Assembly: GCA_022565395.1 (NCBI GenBank)
Contig: JAIUMV010000005.1
Location: 114,922-178,921, forward strand
Length of the DNA stretch: 64,000 bases
Direction: 5' to 3'
From: Marinobacter sp.
GTDB lineage: Bacteria > Pseudomonadota > Gammaproteobacteria > Pseudomonadales > Oleiphilaceae
The position numbers and the translations under genes were made by a program. Below are positions 9,333 to 18,801 of this stretch, in pieces (position 1 is the stretch's first letter; each line of letters opens with the position of its first letter). Below the pieces are notes generated by a model. It made no database searches and was not told the DNA's origin. It saw only the letters and a program-made list of their open reading frames with translations.

Positions 9333-9599
9333 ATGAGTTCAGCGTCGGAAGGGCGTCAGGCCCGAATTATTGATGAGCTATGCGTGTTTATTCGTAAGGT
9401 ACTGGGTGATCCTACAGTTGCAGCCAAATGCGTGGAGATTGCCCGCAAGCATCGCCATGAGCCGGATGCCGACAAGCGTATCGCAGAGGAGATCAGCGCA
9501 ACGACAATCGTGCGTATTCCAGAGGTCTGGAGCGACGCAGACCGCATGTTTATTGAAATGCTGAAGGATGTGCTGGAGGATGATGGCGCCCTCTATTGA
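9333..9599 (+). CDS. Conserved-looking 88-residue hypothetical protein
   Basis: I do not recognise this protein. It is predicted to be soluble and helical, with charged segments (IDELCVFIRKVLGD, EIARKHRHEPDADKRIAEE) and an acidic C-terminus (EMLKDVLEDDGALY); no signal peptide or membrane helix is seen. ATG 9333 follows GGGGATAGAGGA, a good ribosome site. A longer in-frame start at 9297 lacks one. Its stop codon is inside a perfect hairpin that may end transcription. It is isolated between the diguanylate cyclase (divergent) and panP (convergent). Confidence 0.65.
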   Translation: MSSASEGRQARIIDELCVFIRKVLGDPTVAAKCVEIARKHRHEPDADKRIAEEISATTIVRIPEVWSDADRMFIEMLKDVLEDDGALY

Positions 9600-9605
9600 G
9601 GGCGC
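9586..9605. terminator. Perfect hairpin at convergent gene ends
   Basis: GCGCCCTC (9586-9593) and GAGGGCGC (9598-9605) form an 8-bp stem with a TATT loop spanning the stop codon of the 88-residue gene. No T-run follows. It could stop transcripts arriving from either side, since panP ends at 9635. Confidence 0.5.
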
Positions 9606-9634
9606 ACTGGGCTTGAAGGGTTTGCGGGGGCTTT

Positions 9635-11326
9635 TCAGCCCGCGGCCCGTCCGGGTTGCCGGACGGGGGCCAGAACCTGGTCCGCCAGATTGGCGAGGAT
9701 GGTGATCTCTTCCGCAATGCCCGGCTCGTCAGCCAACTGACGTTGCTCCTCCAGAATATCCTCCAGGATTTGCCGTGTGGTCAAAGGGTTGGCCAGAACC
9801 ACCCGGAACACCAGACAGGGAAACTCATGGTAGCGTGCCGGCTCCAGGCGGGTGCGTGAAACAAACGCCTTGCCCCGTTCACGCTGGGTTTTCTGGATGA
9901 ACTTGGTGATCCGGTTCAGGCAGGTGTTCATACGCTCGGCCTGCAGCGGATTGGCTTCAGCCAGCGCCGCCTGGACCCGTGCCGGGCAATAGCGGTAAGT
10001 GAGAATGTTCAGCTCAGGCTCGGTTACCAGTTCAAAGTCCGGGTGGGTTTTGATCATGCTGGCAAAGCTGTTGGCTTTCTCTATGCCCTGGTCAATCAGG
10101 ATCTCGTAGCCCTCCCGGGCCAGAATGCGCAGGCCTGAGTGAATCAGCATGGCCATGCCGGGGCGCGAGCCCTCCAGCGTATTGCTGCCCAGGTCTCGGG
10201 AGCCCTTACGGATAATGTACTGGGCGTGATGCTCCACGGCGCTGGCCATGGCCGGGTCGCGGAACACCACCAGGCCCGCACCCATGGGCACGTACAGCTG
10301 TTTGTGCGCATCAAAGGTGACGGAGTCGGCCTGTTCAATGCCTTTCAGCAGATGGCGGTGCTGACGGGAGAACAGGGTTGGGCCGCCCCAGGCAGCGTCT
10401 ACATGGAAATGGGCGCCAAACTCACGGGCGATATCCGCAATAGCGTCCAACGGATCCACGTTGCCGGTTTCCGTGGTGCCGGCGATACCGCAAATGGCCA
10501 TCACCTTGATTTTCTGCTTCTGCAGCTCAATGCACTTGTCCCGCAGGGCATCGGTGAGAATGCGGTTGTCCTCATCGGTGGGAATGGCAATCAGGCTCTG
10601 CCGGCCCAGGCCCAGTACATCGGCGGCCTTGCGCAGTGAATAGTGGCCGCGCTTGGACACCAGAATGGCCGCGCCCTCATAGCCGTAGTAGCGCAGTGCG
10701 CGAAACAGCCCTTCCTGATGCAGGCCACGGAAGCTACCCTCGGCGGGGAAGGCGCGGTTACGTGCTACCCAGAGAGCAGTCAGGTTGGCGACGGTACCAC
10801 CGGAACACATGGCCCCCAGCGCGTGAGCGGGGTCGTGCATCCAGCGCCGGTACCAGGCGCTGTCCTGCTGGTACACCAGCCGGTGGATCATGCCCAATAC
10901 CTGACGTTCCAGAGGGGTAAAGGCCTTGGAGGTTTCCGTCTTCACCAGATTCTGGTTAAGGGCGATCATGATCTTGGACAGCGGCAGCATGAAATAGGGC
11001 AGCGCTGAGGTCATGTGACCAATAAAGCTGGGTGACGCGGTATGAACGGAGTTGGCTACCAGCTTATCCAGCAGGAACTGGGTTTGCTCGGAGACAAAGA
11101 TGGGTTTTTCCGGCACGACGGAGTCGGCAAAATTCTTTTCCAGCTCCGCCAGGTCTTTTTCGACCGCAACAATATGCGCCTGCAGAAAGCCTGCAAGATT
11201 GCGGGAGATATCCTGGTCAATCCTGCTCAGGGTGGAGTCCGGTGCCTCGGGTACAGTGAATACCCGGTACATGGCCTCAATGGAAGCCTGAGCAGTCTTC
11301 TTTTTACCATTCATAAGCGCCCACAC
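9635..11326 (-). CDS. panP: PLP-dependent aspartate 1-decarboxylase (PanP type)
   Basis: A 563-residue group II PLP decarboxylase. The fold-type I motifs are clear: HVDAAWGG with the ring-stacking Asp310, and the Schiff-base Lys342 in TFDAHKQLYVPMGAG. The DAHKQLY sequence and the overall length match the PanP family, which makes beta-alanine from aspartate in gammaproteobacteria lacking PanD; glutamate decarboxylation is a possible alternative. The start is ATG 11326, with ATG 11314 four codons later as an alternative. It could feed the coenzyme A pathway whose later enzymes, CoaBC and CoaD, lie elsewhere in this window. Confidence 0.88.
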   Translation of the reverse strand: MWALMNGKKKTAQASIEAMYRVFTVPEAPDSTLSRIDQDISRNLAGFLQAHIVAVEKDLAELEKNFADSVVPEKPIFVSEQTQFLLDKLVANSVHTASPSFIGHMTSALPYFMLPLSKIMIALNQNLVKTETSKAFTPLERQVLGMIHRLVYQQDSAWYRRWMHDPAHALGAMCSGGTVANLTALWVARNRAFPAEGSFRGLHQEGLFRALRYYGYEGAAILVSKRGHYSLRKAADVLGLGRQSLIAIPTDEDNRILTDALRDKCIELQKQKIKVMAICGIAGTTETGNVDPLDAIADIAREFGAHFHVDAAWGGPTLFSRQHRHLLKGIEQADSVTFDAHKQLYVPMGAGLVVFRDPAMASAVEHHAQYIIRKGSRDLGSNTLEGSRPGMAMLIHSGLRILAREGYEILIDQGIEKANSFASMIKTHPDFELVTEPELNILTYRYCPARVQAALAEANPLQAERMNTCLNRITKFIQKTQRERGKAFVSRTRLEPARYHEFPCLVFRVVLANPLTTRQILEDILEEQRQLADEPGIAEEITILANLADQVLAPVRQPGRAAG

Positions 11327-11365
11327 ATCATCAGTGGTGTCTGCTGAGGGGGCGTAGTATAGATT

Positions 11366-11404
11366 CTCAGGCCTGTCAGTGCCACTGACACCGATAGGCC
11401 TGAG
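11366..11404 (-). terminator. Nested hairpin after the acyl-CoA dehydrogenase gene
   Basis: Outer arms CTCAGGCCT (11366-11374) and AGGCCTGAG (11396-11404) enclose inner arms GTCAGTG (11375-11381) and CACTGAC (11383-11389). It lies just past the stop of the acyl-CoA dehydrogenase gene and before panP on the same strand. No strong T-run follows. Confidence 0.5.
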
Positions 11405-11412
11405 GGGACAAG

Positions 11413-13107
11413 TTACCCCACCAGCGGGGTCGCCCGGGCCACCACGGCAGCCGCATCTACGCCTTTAGGCAGATTGCCATAGTTTAGGCCACCCTGGCTC
11501 TGGAGTCGCCCGGCGCAGAAGGCATCGGCTACGGCGGCGCTGCTATGGCGAATCAGCAGCGACGCCTGCATCAGCAGGGCCAGACGGTCCACCAGATTGC
11601 GAGCGCGGAATTCCAGTGCTGACAGATCACTGAAGTCCTGTTGCAGCTGCGCCAGGAAACCATCAAAGCGGGCGTCGCTGCCTTTTGCCAGCGCGGCCTC
11701 GGCAAAGAACGCTGTCAGTGCCTCCGGCTCTTTCTGCAACACCCGCAGCGTGTCCAGGCATTGTACGTTGCCGCTGCCTTCCCAGATGGCATTGACGGGG
11801 GATTCCCGCAGCAGTCGTGGCATGATGCAGTCTTCCATGACGCCGCTGCCACCAATAACTTCCATGGCCTCGTAGGCATGGTTGGGTGTTCGCTTGCAGA
11901 TCCAGTACTTGCCCACTGGTGTGGCCAGGCGGGCCAGCAGTCGTTCCTGCGGGTTGTCCTGATTGTCCATGGCGCGGGCTACTCGCAGGGTCAGCGCCAG
12001 TGCCGCCTCACTTTCCAGCGCCAGATCGGCCAGCACGTTCTGCATCAACGGCTGCTCATTGAGGCGGTTGCCGAATACGCTGCGATGGCGGCTGTGATGC
12101 AGCGCCTGGGCCGCGGCCTGACGCATGCCGGCACTGCTGCCAATCATGCAGTCGAAACGGGTCATGGATACCATCTCTATAATGGTGCGGACGCCGCGGC
12201 CTTCTTCTCCCACCATCCAGGCCAGAGCGCCCCGCAACTCCACTTCACTGGACGCATTGGCGACATTGCCCATTTTGTTTTTCAGCTGCTGGATCTGCCA
12301 GGGATTCTTGCTGCCATCGGGACGCCAGCGTGGCATCAGGAAGCATGACAGGCCACCAGGCGCCTGGGCCAGCACCAGAAAGGCATCGCACATGGGGGCA
12401 GACACGAACCACTTGTGGCCCACCAGCTCATAGGCCTGGCCGGGACCATCGGTGCCAATGGGGTAGGCGCGGGTGCTGTTAGCCCGCACATCGGTGCCGC
12501 CTTGTTTTTCAGTCATTGCCATCCCGATGGTGATGGCAGCTTTCTGTTCTGCGGGTATGTTTCGAGGGTCGTAGCCACGGGCCAGGACTTTCGGGCCCCA
12601 GTGTGCAGCAAGGTCCGGTTGATGTTGCAGCGTGGGCATGGCAGCAAATGTCATGGTGACCGGACAGCCGTGGGCCGCCTCCACCTGGGTGTGCAGGTAG
12701 TATTTTGCGGCCCGTGCCACGTGGGCACCAGCACCCGGTGCTGACCAGGGGCTGTTGTGGAGGCCGTTCTCCAGCGCCATGGTCATCAGCTGGTGGTAGG
12801 CGGGATGAAACTTCACCAGGTCCACCCGATGGCCAAAGCGATCGTGGGTGCGCAGTACCGGTTTGTTTTCGTTGGCCAGAAAGCCCAGCTCAATGGTTTC
12901 TGCCTGGCCGCACAGCGTACCGTAGTGACTGATGTCACTGACGGCCCAGTCAGCCCCTTCCCGTACCACGCCCTCCTGCAGGGCCTGGTCCTGTTCGAAC
13001 AGGTTGTAGTTTTCCAGTGCGGGTGGCTGGTTGACCACCTCATGGGTACGGGCCTGGAAGCGGTCGTCGGCATGGCTGCCGGGCTGATACGGGTTGGCTG
13101 CGTTCAT
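11413..13107 (-). CDS. AidB-like acyl-CoA dehydrogenase
   Basis: A 564-residue flavoprotein of the AidB/isovaleryl-type acyl-CoA dehydrogenase branch, longer than the typical 380-residue members because of an extended N-terminus and a C-terminal helical domain. Visible landmarks are the FAD/substrate-binding MAMTEKQGGTDVRANST and the HKWFVSAPMCDAFLVLAQ strand. Near the C-terminus are EVIGGSGVMED and NAIWEGSGNVQ, where the catalytic glutamate is expected. The true substrate is not known: AidB members include isovaleryl-CoA dehydrogenases and alkylation-response proteins. ATG 13107 has GGAG upstream. It begins 4 bases after the stop of the TetR gene, so the two form an operon probably controlled by that regulator. 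Confidence 0.9.
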   Translation of the reverse strand: MNAANPYQPGSHADDRFQARTHEVVNQPPALENYNLFEQDQALQEGVVREGADWAVSDISHYGTLCGQAETIELGFLANENKPVLRTHDRFGHRVDLVKFHPAYHQLMTMALENGLHNSPWSAPGAGAHVARAAKYYLHTQVEAAHGCPVTMTFAAMPTLQHQPDLAAHWGPKVLARGYDPRNIPAEQKAAITIGMAMTEKQGGTDVRANSTRAYPIGTDGPGQAYELVGHKWFVSAPMCDAFLVLAQAPGGLSCFLMPRWRPDGSKNPWQIQQLKNKMGNVANASSEVELRGALAWMVGEEGRGVRTIIEMVSMTRFDCMIGSSAGMRQAAAQALHHSRHRSVFGNRLNEQPLMQNVLADLALESEAALALTLRVARAMDNQDNPQERLLARLATPVGKYWICKRTPNHAYEAMEVIGGSGVMEDCIMPRLLRESPVNAIWEGSGNVQCLDTLRVLQKEPEALTAFFAEAALAKGSDARFDGFLAQLQQDFSDLSALEFRARNLVDRLALLMQASLLIRHSSAAVADAFCAGRLQSQGGLNYGNLPKGVDAAAVVARATPLVG

Positions 13108-13111
13108 GGGT

Positions 13112-13741
13112 TTATCTCCGGGCGCCGGTGAGCCCCTGTATGCAGAAGCCGACAATCTGGTCGATCAACTGCTGTTTCAGGTCATCAGGCAGCGGATTGC
13201 TGGCCTGCTGTGTTGGAGACAAAGGGCCTACCAGGCTCTCGGCAATGGCGCCCACCAGGCAGGTGCTAGTGAGTCGGGCATCCTGGGCGGGCAGCGAACC
13301 TTCCGCCACGCCGTCCATAATGGCGCGCTCAAACTGCTCGGCGTATGCCTTGCGGTAGATCAGGCGCTCCTCCTCCACCTTTGGCGCAATGGGCTCTGCA
13401 ATCAATGCCCAGGCCATGGTGGGCCCCCGCATGGCGCGGGCTGCAAACAGGGCCAGGGCCGTTGCCAGCCGGTCAGGTGCCTTGCCGGGCGTTGCCAGTG
13501 CCTCTGCTACTTTGTCCACTTCCCGCTGTGTGGCAATACGGAACACCTCCGCAAACAGCGCTTCCTTGGACTCAAAATGCCGATAGATGGTACCGGTGGC
13601 GACCTCTGCGCTGGCGGCCACCTGAGTGACCTGAGCGCTTTGGAAACCGCCCTGCCGAACGCAGGCGAAAGCACAGTCCAGAATGCGTTGCCGGACCTGA
13701 GCTTTGCGGGTGCGCATCTTCTCGGTTTCGCGATAAGCCAT
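13112..13741 (-). CDS. TetR family transcriptional regulator
   Basis: A 209-residue regulator. The N-terminal helix-turn-helix spans about residues 28-58 (QVAASAEVATGTIYRHF) and the C-terminal half is a variable ligand domain. It is cotranscribed with the AidB-like dehydrogenase, so an acyl-CoA or related ligand is a reasonable guess. ATG 13741 has AGGAG six bases upstream; an in-frame extension to 13897 would cover the operator region and is rejected. A perfect palindrome 19 bases upstream of the start is a likely autoregulatory operator. Confidence 0.92.
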   Translation of the reverse strand: MAYRETEKMRTRKAQVRQRILDCAFACVRQGGFQSAQVTQVAASAEVATGTIYRHFESKEALFAEVFRIATQREVDKVAEALATPGKAPDRLATALALFAARAMRGPTMAWALIAEPIAPKVEEERLIYRKAYAEQFERAIMDGVAEGSLPAQDARLTSTCLVGAIAESLVGPLSPTQQASNPLPDDLKQQLIDQIVGFCIQGLTGARR

Positions 13742-13759
13742 GCTGTCTCCTATAACAAG

Positions 13760-13773
13760 TGAATCACGATTCA
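13760..13773. promoter_or_regulatory. Perfect palindrome, candidate TetR operator
   Basis: TGAATCACGATTCA is a perfect 6+2+6 inverted repeat directly upstream of the TetR gene start. Further AA/TT matches lie outside it after one mismatch. Size, symmetry and position suit binding by a TetR dimer that represses its own operon. Confidence 0.7.
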
Positions 13774-14021
13774 GTTTTTGTGTCAACGAGCCCCCGCAAG
13801 GGTAGACGTCGGCGGAGGCGTGAGGAAAGCGGAGCGCTACTTCCCTGTTACAAAAAATTACAAAAAAGTGGTTGCCTGCAAATGGCGCGGTAATCAAAAC
13901 CAGATTATAAAGACGCCAAGGCGAACATGCTCGTCATGCGTCCGCCGAGACGTGGATTAGCCGGCCCTGCAAGCGGTTGAGCTGGTCTTTTTGCAAGGTT
14001 TTCGCTGATGGAGATTAGACC

Positions 14022-14246
14022 ATGAGTGAATTCGATGAGAGCAACCTGGAATCCACTTCCAGTAGCTGGTCGTCAGACGAGGTTGATAACCACTCTGTCG
14101 CGAGCCGTGCCCGTGTGCGTGCTCAGTTGCAGGCGGATATCGAAGCCTTCCTGAGCCAGGGTGGCAAAATCGAGGAAGTAGAAACAACGCTGCGGTCAGA
14201 CGCCAGTCGCAAAGTGGATAGCGGCTTTAATAACCGGGCAATCTGA
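14022..14246 (+). CDS. SutA-like small acidic RNA-polymerase-associated protein
   Basis: A 74-residue acidic protein, Ser/Asp/Glu-rich and probably disordered at the N-terminus, with a helix around residues 27-45 and a structured-looking tail. The C-terminal half (IEAFLSQGGKIEEVE, then VDSGFNNRAI at the end) resembles the C-terminal half of P. aeruginosa SutA as I recall it (FLxxGGxxxEVE, PDSKYGSRPI). SutA binds RNA polymerase and supports expression during slow growth. The acidic N-terminal tail is shorter here than in the 105-residue Pseudomonas protein. GGAG lies eight bases before ATG 14022. The gene is monocistronic and has its own terminator. Confidence 0.62.
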   Translation: MSEFDESNLESTSSSWSSDEVDNHSVASRARVRAQLQADIEAFLSQGGKIEEVETTLRSDASRKVDSGFNNRAI

Positions 14247-14271
14247 ACCTTTTACCCCCTTTGATTTCCGG

Positions 14272-14304
14272 GGCGCGACCGTCTGTGGCGGTCGCGCCTT
14301 TTTT
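14272..14304 (+). terminator. Rho-independent terminator after the SutA-like gene
   Basis: GGCGCGACCG (14272-14281) pairs perfectly with CGGTCGCGCC (14289-14298), with a 7-base loop, followed by six T residues. This is a strong intrinsic terminator. Confidence 0.93.
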
Positions 14305-14440
14305 ATGGGCGCTATGCTGGCCCATTTGCCAGAATGGTCTGTAACATCGGTCTAATTGGAAAAGGTGCCGTTATTTGGCGCCTGATAGGGTCGAAATACG
14401 TTTGTCCGGCCGGTGGCGGTAGCAACCTGATGGAGTGTGT

Positions 14441-15484
14441 ATGTCTTTAATACGTTTGCGCATTGGCTATCTGCTGGCGCTGACAGCGCTGGTGGTGCTG
14501 GCGATCAGTTTGTTCTTTCCCAGCAAACCCACGCCCAAGTACCTGCCCGTTTCAGTGGCGGAGTCTGCACGGGGGCATATCGCTGCCCCAGGGGATTCGC
14601 AACGGTTGCCGCCATCCAGTCTGGTGGGGCAGGGAATGGTCCCGGCGCTGCAACCTTTGCCGGATTCACTGCAAGGCACGACGCCGCCGGATGGCTGGGC
14701 GCTGCTGGATGCGGACGGCAACCTGCTGCCTTCGCCCGCGCTGCGGGCGTTGTTCGAGTATTACCTGTCGGCATTGGGTGAGGAGCCTCTACCGGTACTG
14801 GTGGCACGCATTGAGTCGGCGCTGGCGACGCTACAGGAGCCGGCCCGCGGCCAGGCGCAGGCGATTTTGGGGGGCTACCTGGATTACCGGCTCGCACTGG
14901 CGGACTTTGATGAAGCCGGTGTTGCTGACGCCGAAGTGGGAGAGGCTGAGCAAATCGCCCGTAAGCTGGCGGAGGTCTACAACTTGCGCCGTCAGTATCT
15001 GGACTCGCAAGTGGCGGAGGCATTCTTTGCCGATGATGAGGGTTATGACCAGTTCCAGCTGGCACGCCTGCGCATAGACAGCGATGAGAGCCTGAGCGCC
15101 GCTGAACGCGAGGCCCAACTGCAGGCACTGGAAGCTAACCTTCCCGCAGATGTGCGGGAAGCGCGCCAGCAGATGCGCCGGTTTGTGGACTATCAGCAGG
15201 CTCGTCAGGCACTGGCGGATGACCCGGCCGCGCTGCAGCAGTATCGGGAACAGGCTTTTGGTCCGGAAGCCGCAGAGCGGCTGGCGGCTCTGGATGCCCG
15301 TCAGCAGGATTGGCAGCGCCGCTGGGAGGCCTATCGACAGGCGCTTGCAGCGCTGACCGCAGCAGGATTGGCGGCACCGGAGTTTGAACAGCAGCGCCAG
15401 CAGCTGCGCGCCCAGTATTTTGATGCCCAGGAGCAAGTGCGGGTGGATGCATTGGATACCCTGAACCAGGGGAACTCAGACTAA
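14441..15484 (+). CDS. lifO: Lipase chaperone (foldase, LifO/Lif family)
   Basis: A 347-residue inner-membrane-anchored steric foldase that folds secreted triacylglycerol lipases in the periplasm before type II secretion. One N-terminal helix (about residues 8-26) anchors it. The family signature Rx2FDY(F/C)LSALGE appears as RALFEYYLSALGE at 102-114, with Glu for the usual Asp. The remainder is a helix-rich, Gln/Ala/Arg-rich arm that wraps the lipase. GGAG precedes ATG 14441. In most genomes the lipase gene is immediately upstream; here the upstream gene is the SutA-like one, and no lipase is visible in the window. The foldase must therefore act on a lipase encoded elsewhere. Confidence 0.92.
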   Translation: MSLIRLRIGYLLALTALVVLAISLFFPSKPTPKYLPVSVAESARGHIAAPGDSQRLPPSSLVGQGMVPALQPLPDSLQGTTPPDGWALLDADGNLLPSPALRALFEYYLSALGEEPLPVLVARIESALATLQEPARGQAQAILGGYLDYRLALADFDEAGVADAEVGEAEQIARKLAEVYNLRRQYLDSQVAEAFFADDEGYDQFQLARLRIDSDESLSAAEREAQLQALEANLPADVREARQQMRRFVDYQQARQALADDPAALQQYREQAFGPEAAERLAALDARQQDWQRRWEAYRQALAALTAAGLAAPEFEQQRQQLRAQYFDAQEQVRVDALDTLNQGNSD

Positions 15485-15487
15485 ATG

Positions 15488-15505
15488 CTGTCATGAGACT
15501 GTCAT
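15488..15505 (+). promoter_or_regulatory. PHO box (PhoB site) upstream of hemB-ppk1
   Basis: CTGTCATGAGACTGTCAT is two perfect CTGTCAT half-sites separated by four bases, the classic 7-4-7 direct repeat with 11-bp period bound by phosphorylated PhoB. It starts three bases after the lifO stop and lies about 100 bases before the hemB start, with ppk1 downstream. Phosphate-starvation induction of polyphosphate kinase is known in other bacteria. Confidence 0.88.
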
Positions 15506-15569
15506 CCGCCAGTGGCTCAATGTCCGGTCAGACAGGTATGATGATAGTCGCTTTGTTTGCGCCTGTTGA

Positions 15570-16616
<1,047 letters not shown>

Positions 16617-16647
16617 ACGGCGGACTTACTACTTATCAGGACATGTC

Positions 16648-18768
16648 ATGACTACCAAAGGTCCAGCAGCAGTTGCCAGTAATGCAGGAACGGAGCCGAC
16701 GGTGGAGGTCAGCCTGCCGGACCCCAGTGCCAGCGAGAACTACTTCAACCGGGAAATCAGTCACCTGCAGTTCAACTACCGCGTGTTGCAGCTGGCCATG
16801 GATGACACGCATCCGCTGATCAACCGGCTGATGTTCTGCTGCATCTTCAGCAGCAACATGGATGAGTTTTTCGAGATTCGTGTGGCGGGGCTGCGTCAGC
16901 AGCTCAAGTATGGTCGCGAAACGGTCGGGCCTGATGGGCTGTTGCCGGAGCAACTGCTGACGGAAATCAGCCGCATTACTCATGACTATGTACGTGAGCA
17001 GTACGACACCCTGAACAATGTGCTGATTCCTGCCATGGAGCAGGAAAACATTCACTTTGTTCGCCGTCGGGACTGGACCCCTGCACAGGCGGCCTGGGTG
17101 CGCCAATACTTCGAGGAAGAAATCCTGCCAGTGGTGAACCCCATCGGGCTGGACCCGTCCCACCCCTTTCCCCGCCTGGTGAACAAAAGTCTCAATTTTA
17201 TCGTTCAGCTGGACGGTAAAGACGCCTTCGGGCGTGAAACGGGTATGGCCATCGTCCCTGCGCCCCGTTCACTGCCCCGGCTGGTGCGTTTGCCGGATGA
17301 GGTATGTGAGGGTGGCGATAATCTAGTGTTCCTCTCCTCCATGATTCACGCCCATGCGGATGAGCTGTTCCCGGGAATGGATGTGAAAGGCTGTTACCAG
17401 TTCCGGGTCACCCGTAATGCCGACCTGGAGCTGGAGGACGATCTTGAGGACCTGGCCTCGGCACTGCGGGGCGAGTTGCTCAGCCGCCGTTTCGGTGACG
17501 GTGTACGGCTGGAGGTGGCGGACAACTGCCCCGATGAACTGATGCAGTTTCTGTTGCGGGAATTCGGCCTGACGGAGCGGGAGCTCTACCTGGTGCACGG
17601 CCCGGTCAACCTCACCCGTCTGATGGCCGTTACCAGCCTGGTGGACCGGCCAGACCTGACCTATCCGGGCTTTTCACCTGCGGTGCCCAAGCAGGCCCGC
17701 AAGAAAGAGTCCCTGTTTGATGTTATCCGTCGGCGCCCACTGCTGCTGTACCACCCCTTTGAAAGCTTTACCCCGGTGATTGATTTTCTGCGCCAGGGTG
17801 CCAAGGACCCGCAAGTGCTGGCCATGCGGCAGACGCTGTACCGCTCCGGTGCCAACTCGGAAATTGTCGAGGCGCTGGTGGATGCGGCCCGGCGTGGCAA
17901 GGAAGTCACTGCAGTTATTGAACTGCGTGCCCGCTTCGATGAGGCGGAGAATCTGGAGCTGGCCAGCCGTCTGCAGGAGGCCGGTGTGATCGTGGTGTAC
18001 GGAGTGGTCGGTTATAAAACCCACGCCAAGATGGCCATGATCGTCCGTCGTGAGGACGGCAAGCTCCGGCGCTACGTACACCTGGGCACCGGCAACTATC
18101 ATGCCGGCAACGCCCGTCTTTACACCGACTACAGCCTGCTGTCCTGTGACGATGCCCTGGGTGACGATGTCAACAAGCTGTTCCAGCAGCTCACAGGCAT
18201 GGGCAAGGCGCTGAAAATCAAAAAGCTGTTCCATGCACCTTTTACCCTGCACCGCAAACTGATCGAGCTGGTGGAGCGGGAGGCGGCGCTGGGTGCCGCG
18301 GGGCACATTATTATCAAGGTTAATTCACTGACCGAGCCGGAACTGATTCGCGCTCTTTACCGGGCATCTCAGGCCGGTGTCAGGGTGGACCTGATCATTC
18401 GTGGCGTATGTAGCCTGCGGCCCGGTGTACCGGGCCTGTCTGAAAATATCCACGTTCGTTCCATTCTCGGTCGCTTCCTCGAGCACAGCCGGGTCTATTA
18501 CTTCGGGAATGGTGGCAAGTTTGAGGTGTTCGCTTCCAGCGCGGATGGCATGGTGCGTAACCTGTTGCGCCGGGTGGAAGTGGCGTTTCCGGTGGAGGAG
18601 CGGGTGCTGGCGGAGCGACTCAAGGAGGATCTGGAAACCTATCTGGCAGATAACTGCCAGAGTTGGGCGCTGCAATCGGATGGCAGTTATGTGCGAAATC
18701 AGCCCGGCCCCGAGGAAGAGCGTATTGCCGCACAACAGGTGCTTTTAGAAAGACTGACCAACAAGTAG
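16648..18768 (+). CDS. ppk1: Polyphosphate kinase 1
   Basis: A 706-residue enzyme that polymerises the gamma-phosphate of ATP into polyphosphate. The N-terminal domain begins NYFNREISHLQFNYRVL and is followed by the FSSNMDEFFEIRVAG region. In the catalytic core the HxK motif YKTHAKM (His about 459) is the likely phosphohistidine, and VHLGTGNYHAGNARLYTDYS is the second active-site stretch. ATG 16648 is chosen because AGGA lies upstream and the length fits the family; an upstream in-frame start at 16579 would overlap hemB. Ppk1 and hemB are adjacent in pseudomonads too. Regulation by PhoB is inferred from the PHO box. Confidence 0.95.
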   Translation: MTTKGPAAVASNAGTEPTVEVSLPDPSASENYFNREISHLQFNYRVLQLAMDDTHPLINRLMFCCIFSSNMDEFFEIRVAGLRQQLKYGRETVGPDGLLPEQLLTEISRITHDYVREQYDTLNNVLIPAMEQENIHFVRRRDWTPAQAAWVRQYFEEEILPVVNPIGLDPSHPFPRLVNKSLNFIVQLDGKDAFGRETGMAIVPAPRSLPRLVRLPDEVCEGGDNLVFLSSMIHAHADELFPGMDVKGCYQFRVTRNADLELEDDLEDLASALRGELLSRRFGDGVRLEVADNCPDELMQFLLREFGLTERELYLVHGPVNLTRLMAVTSLVDRPDLTYPGFSPAVPKQARKKESLFDVIRRRPLLLYHPFESFTPVIDFLRQGAKDPQVLAMRQTLYRSGANSEIVEALVDAARRGKEVTAVIELRARFDEAENLELASRLQEAGVIVVYGVVGYKTHAKMAMIVRREDGKLRRYVHLGTGNYHAGNARLYTDYSLLSCDDALGDDVNKLFQQLTGMGKALKIKKLFHAPFTLHRKLIELVEREAALGAAGHIIIKVNSLTEPELIRALYRASQAGVRVDLIIRGVCSLRPGVPGLSENIHVRSILGRFLEHSRVYYFGNGGKFEVFASSADGMVRNLLRRVEVAFPVEERVLAERLKEDLETYLADNCQSWALQSDGSYVRNQPGPEEERIAAQQVLLERLTNK

Positions 18769-18801
18769 ACTTAGCCCCTCAAGACAAGGGAGTAGTTCTA
18801 C

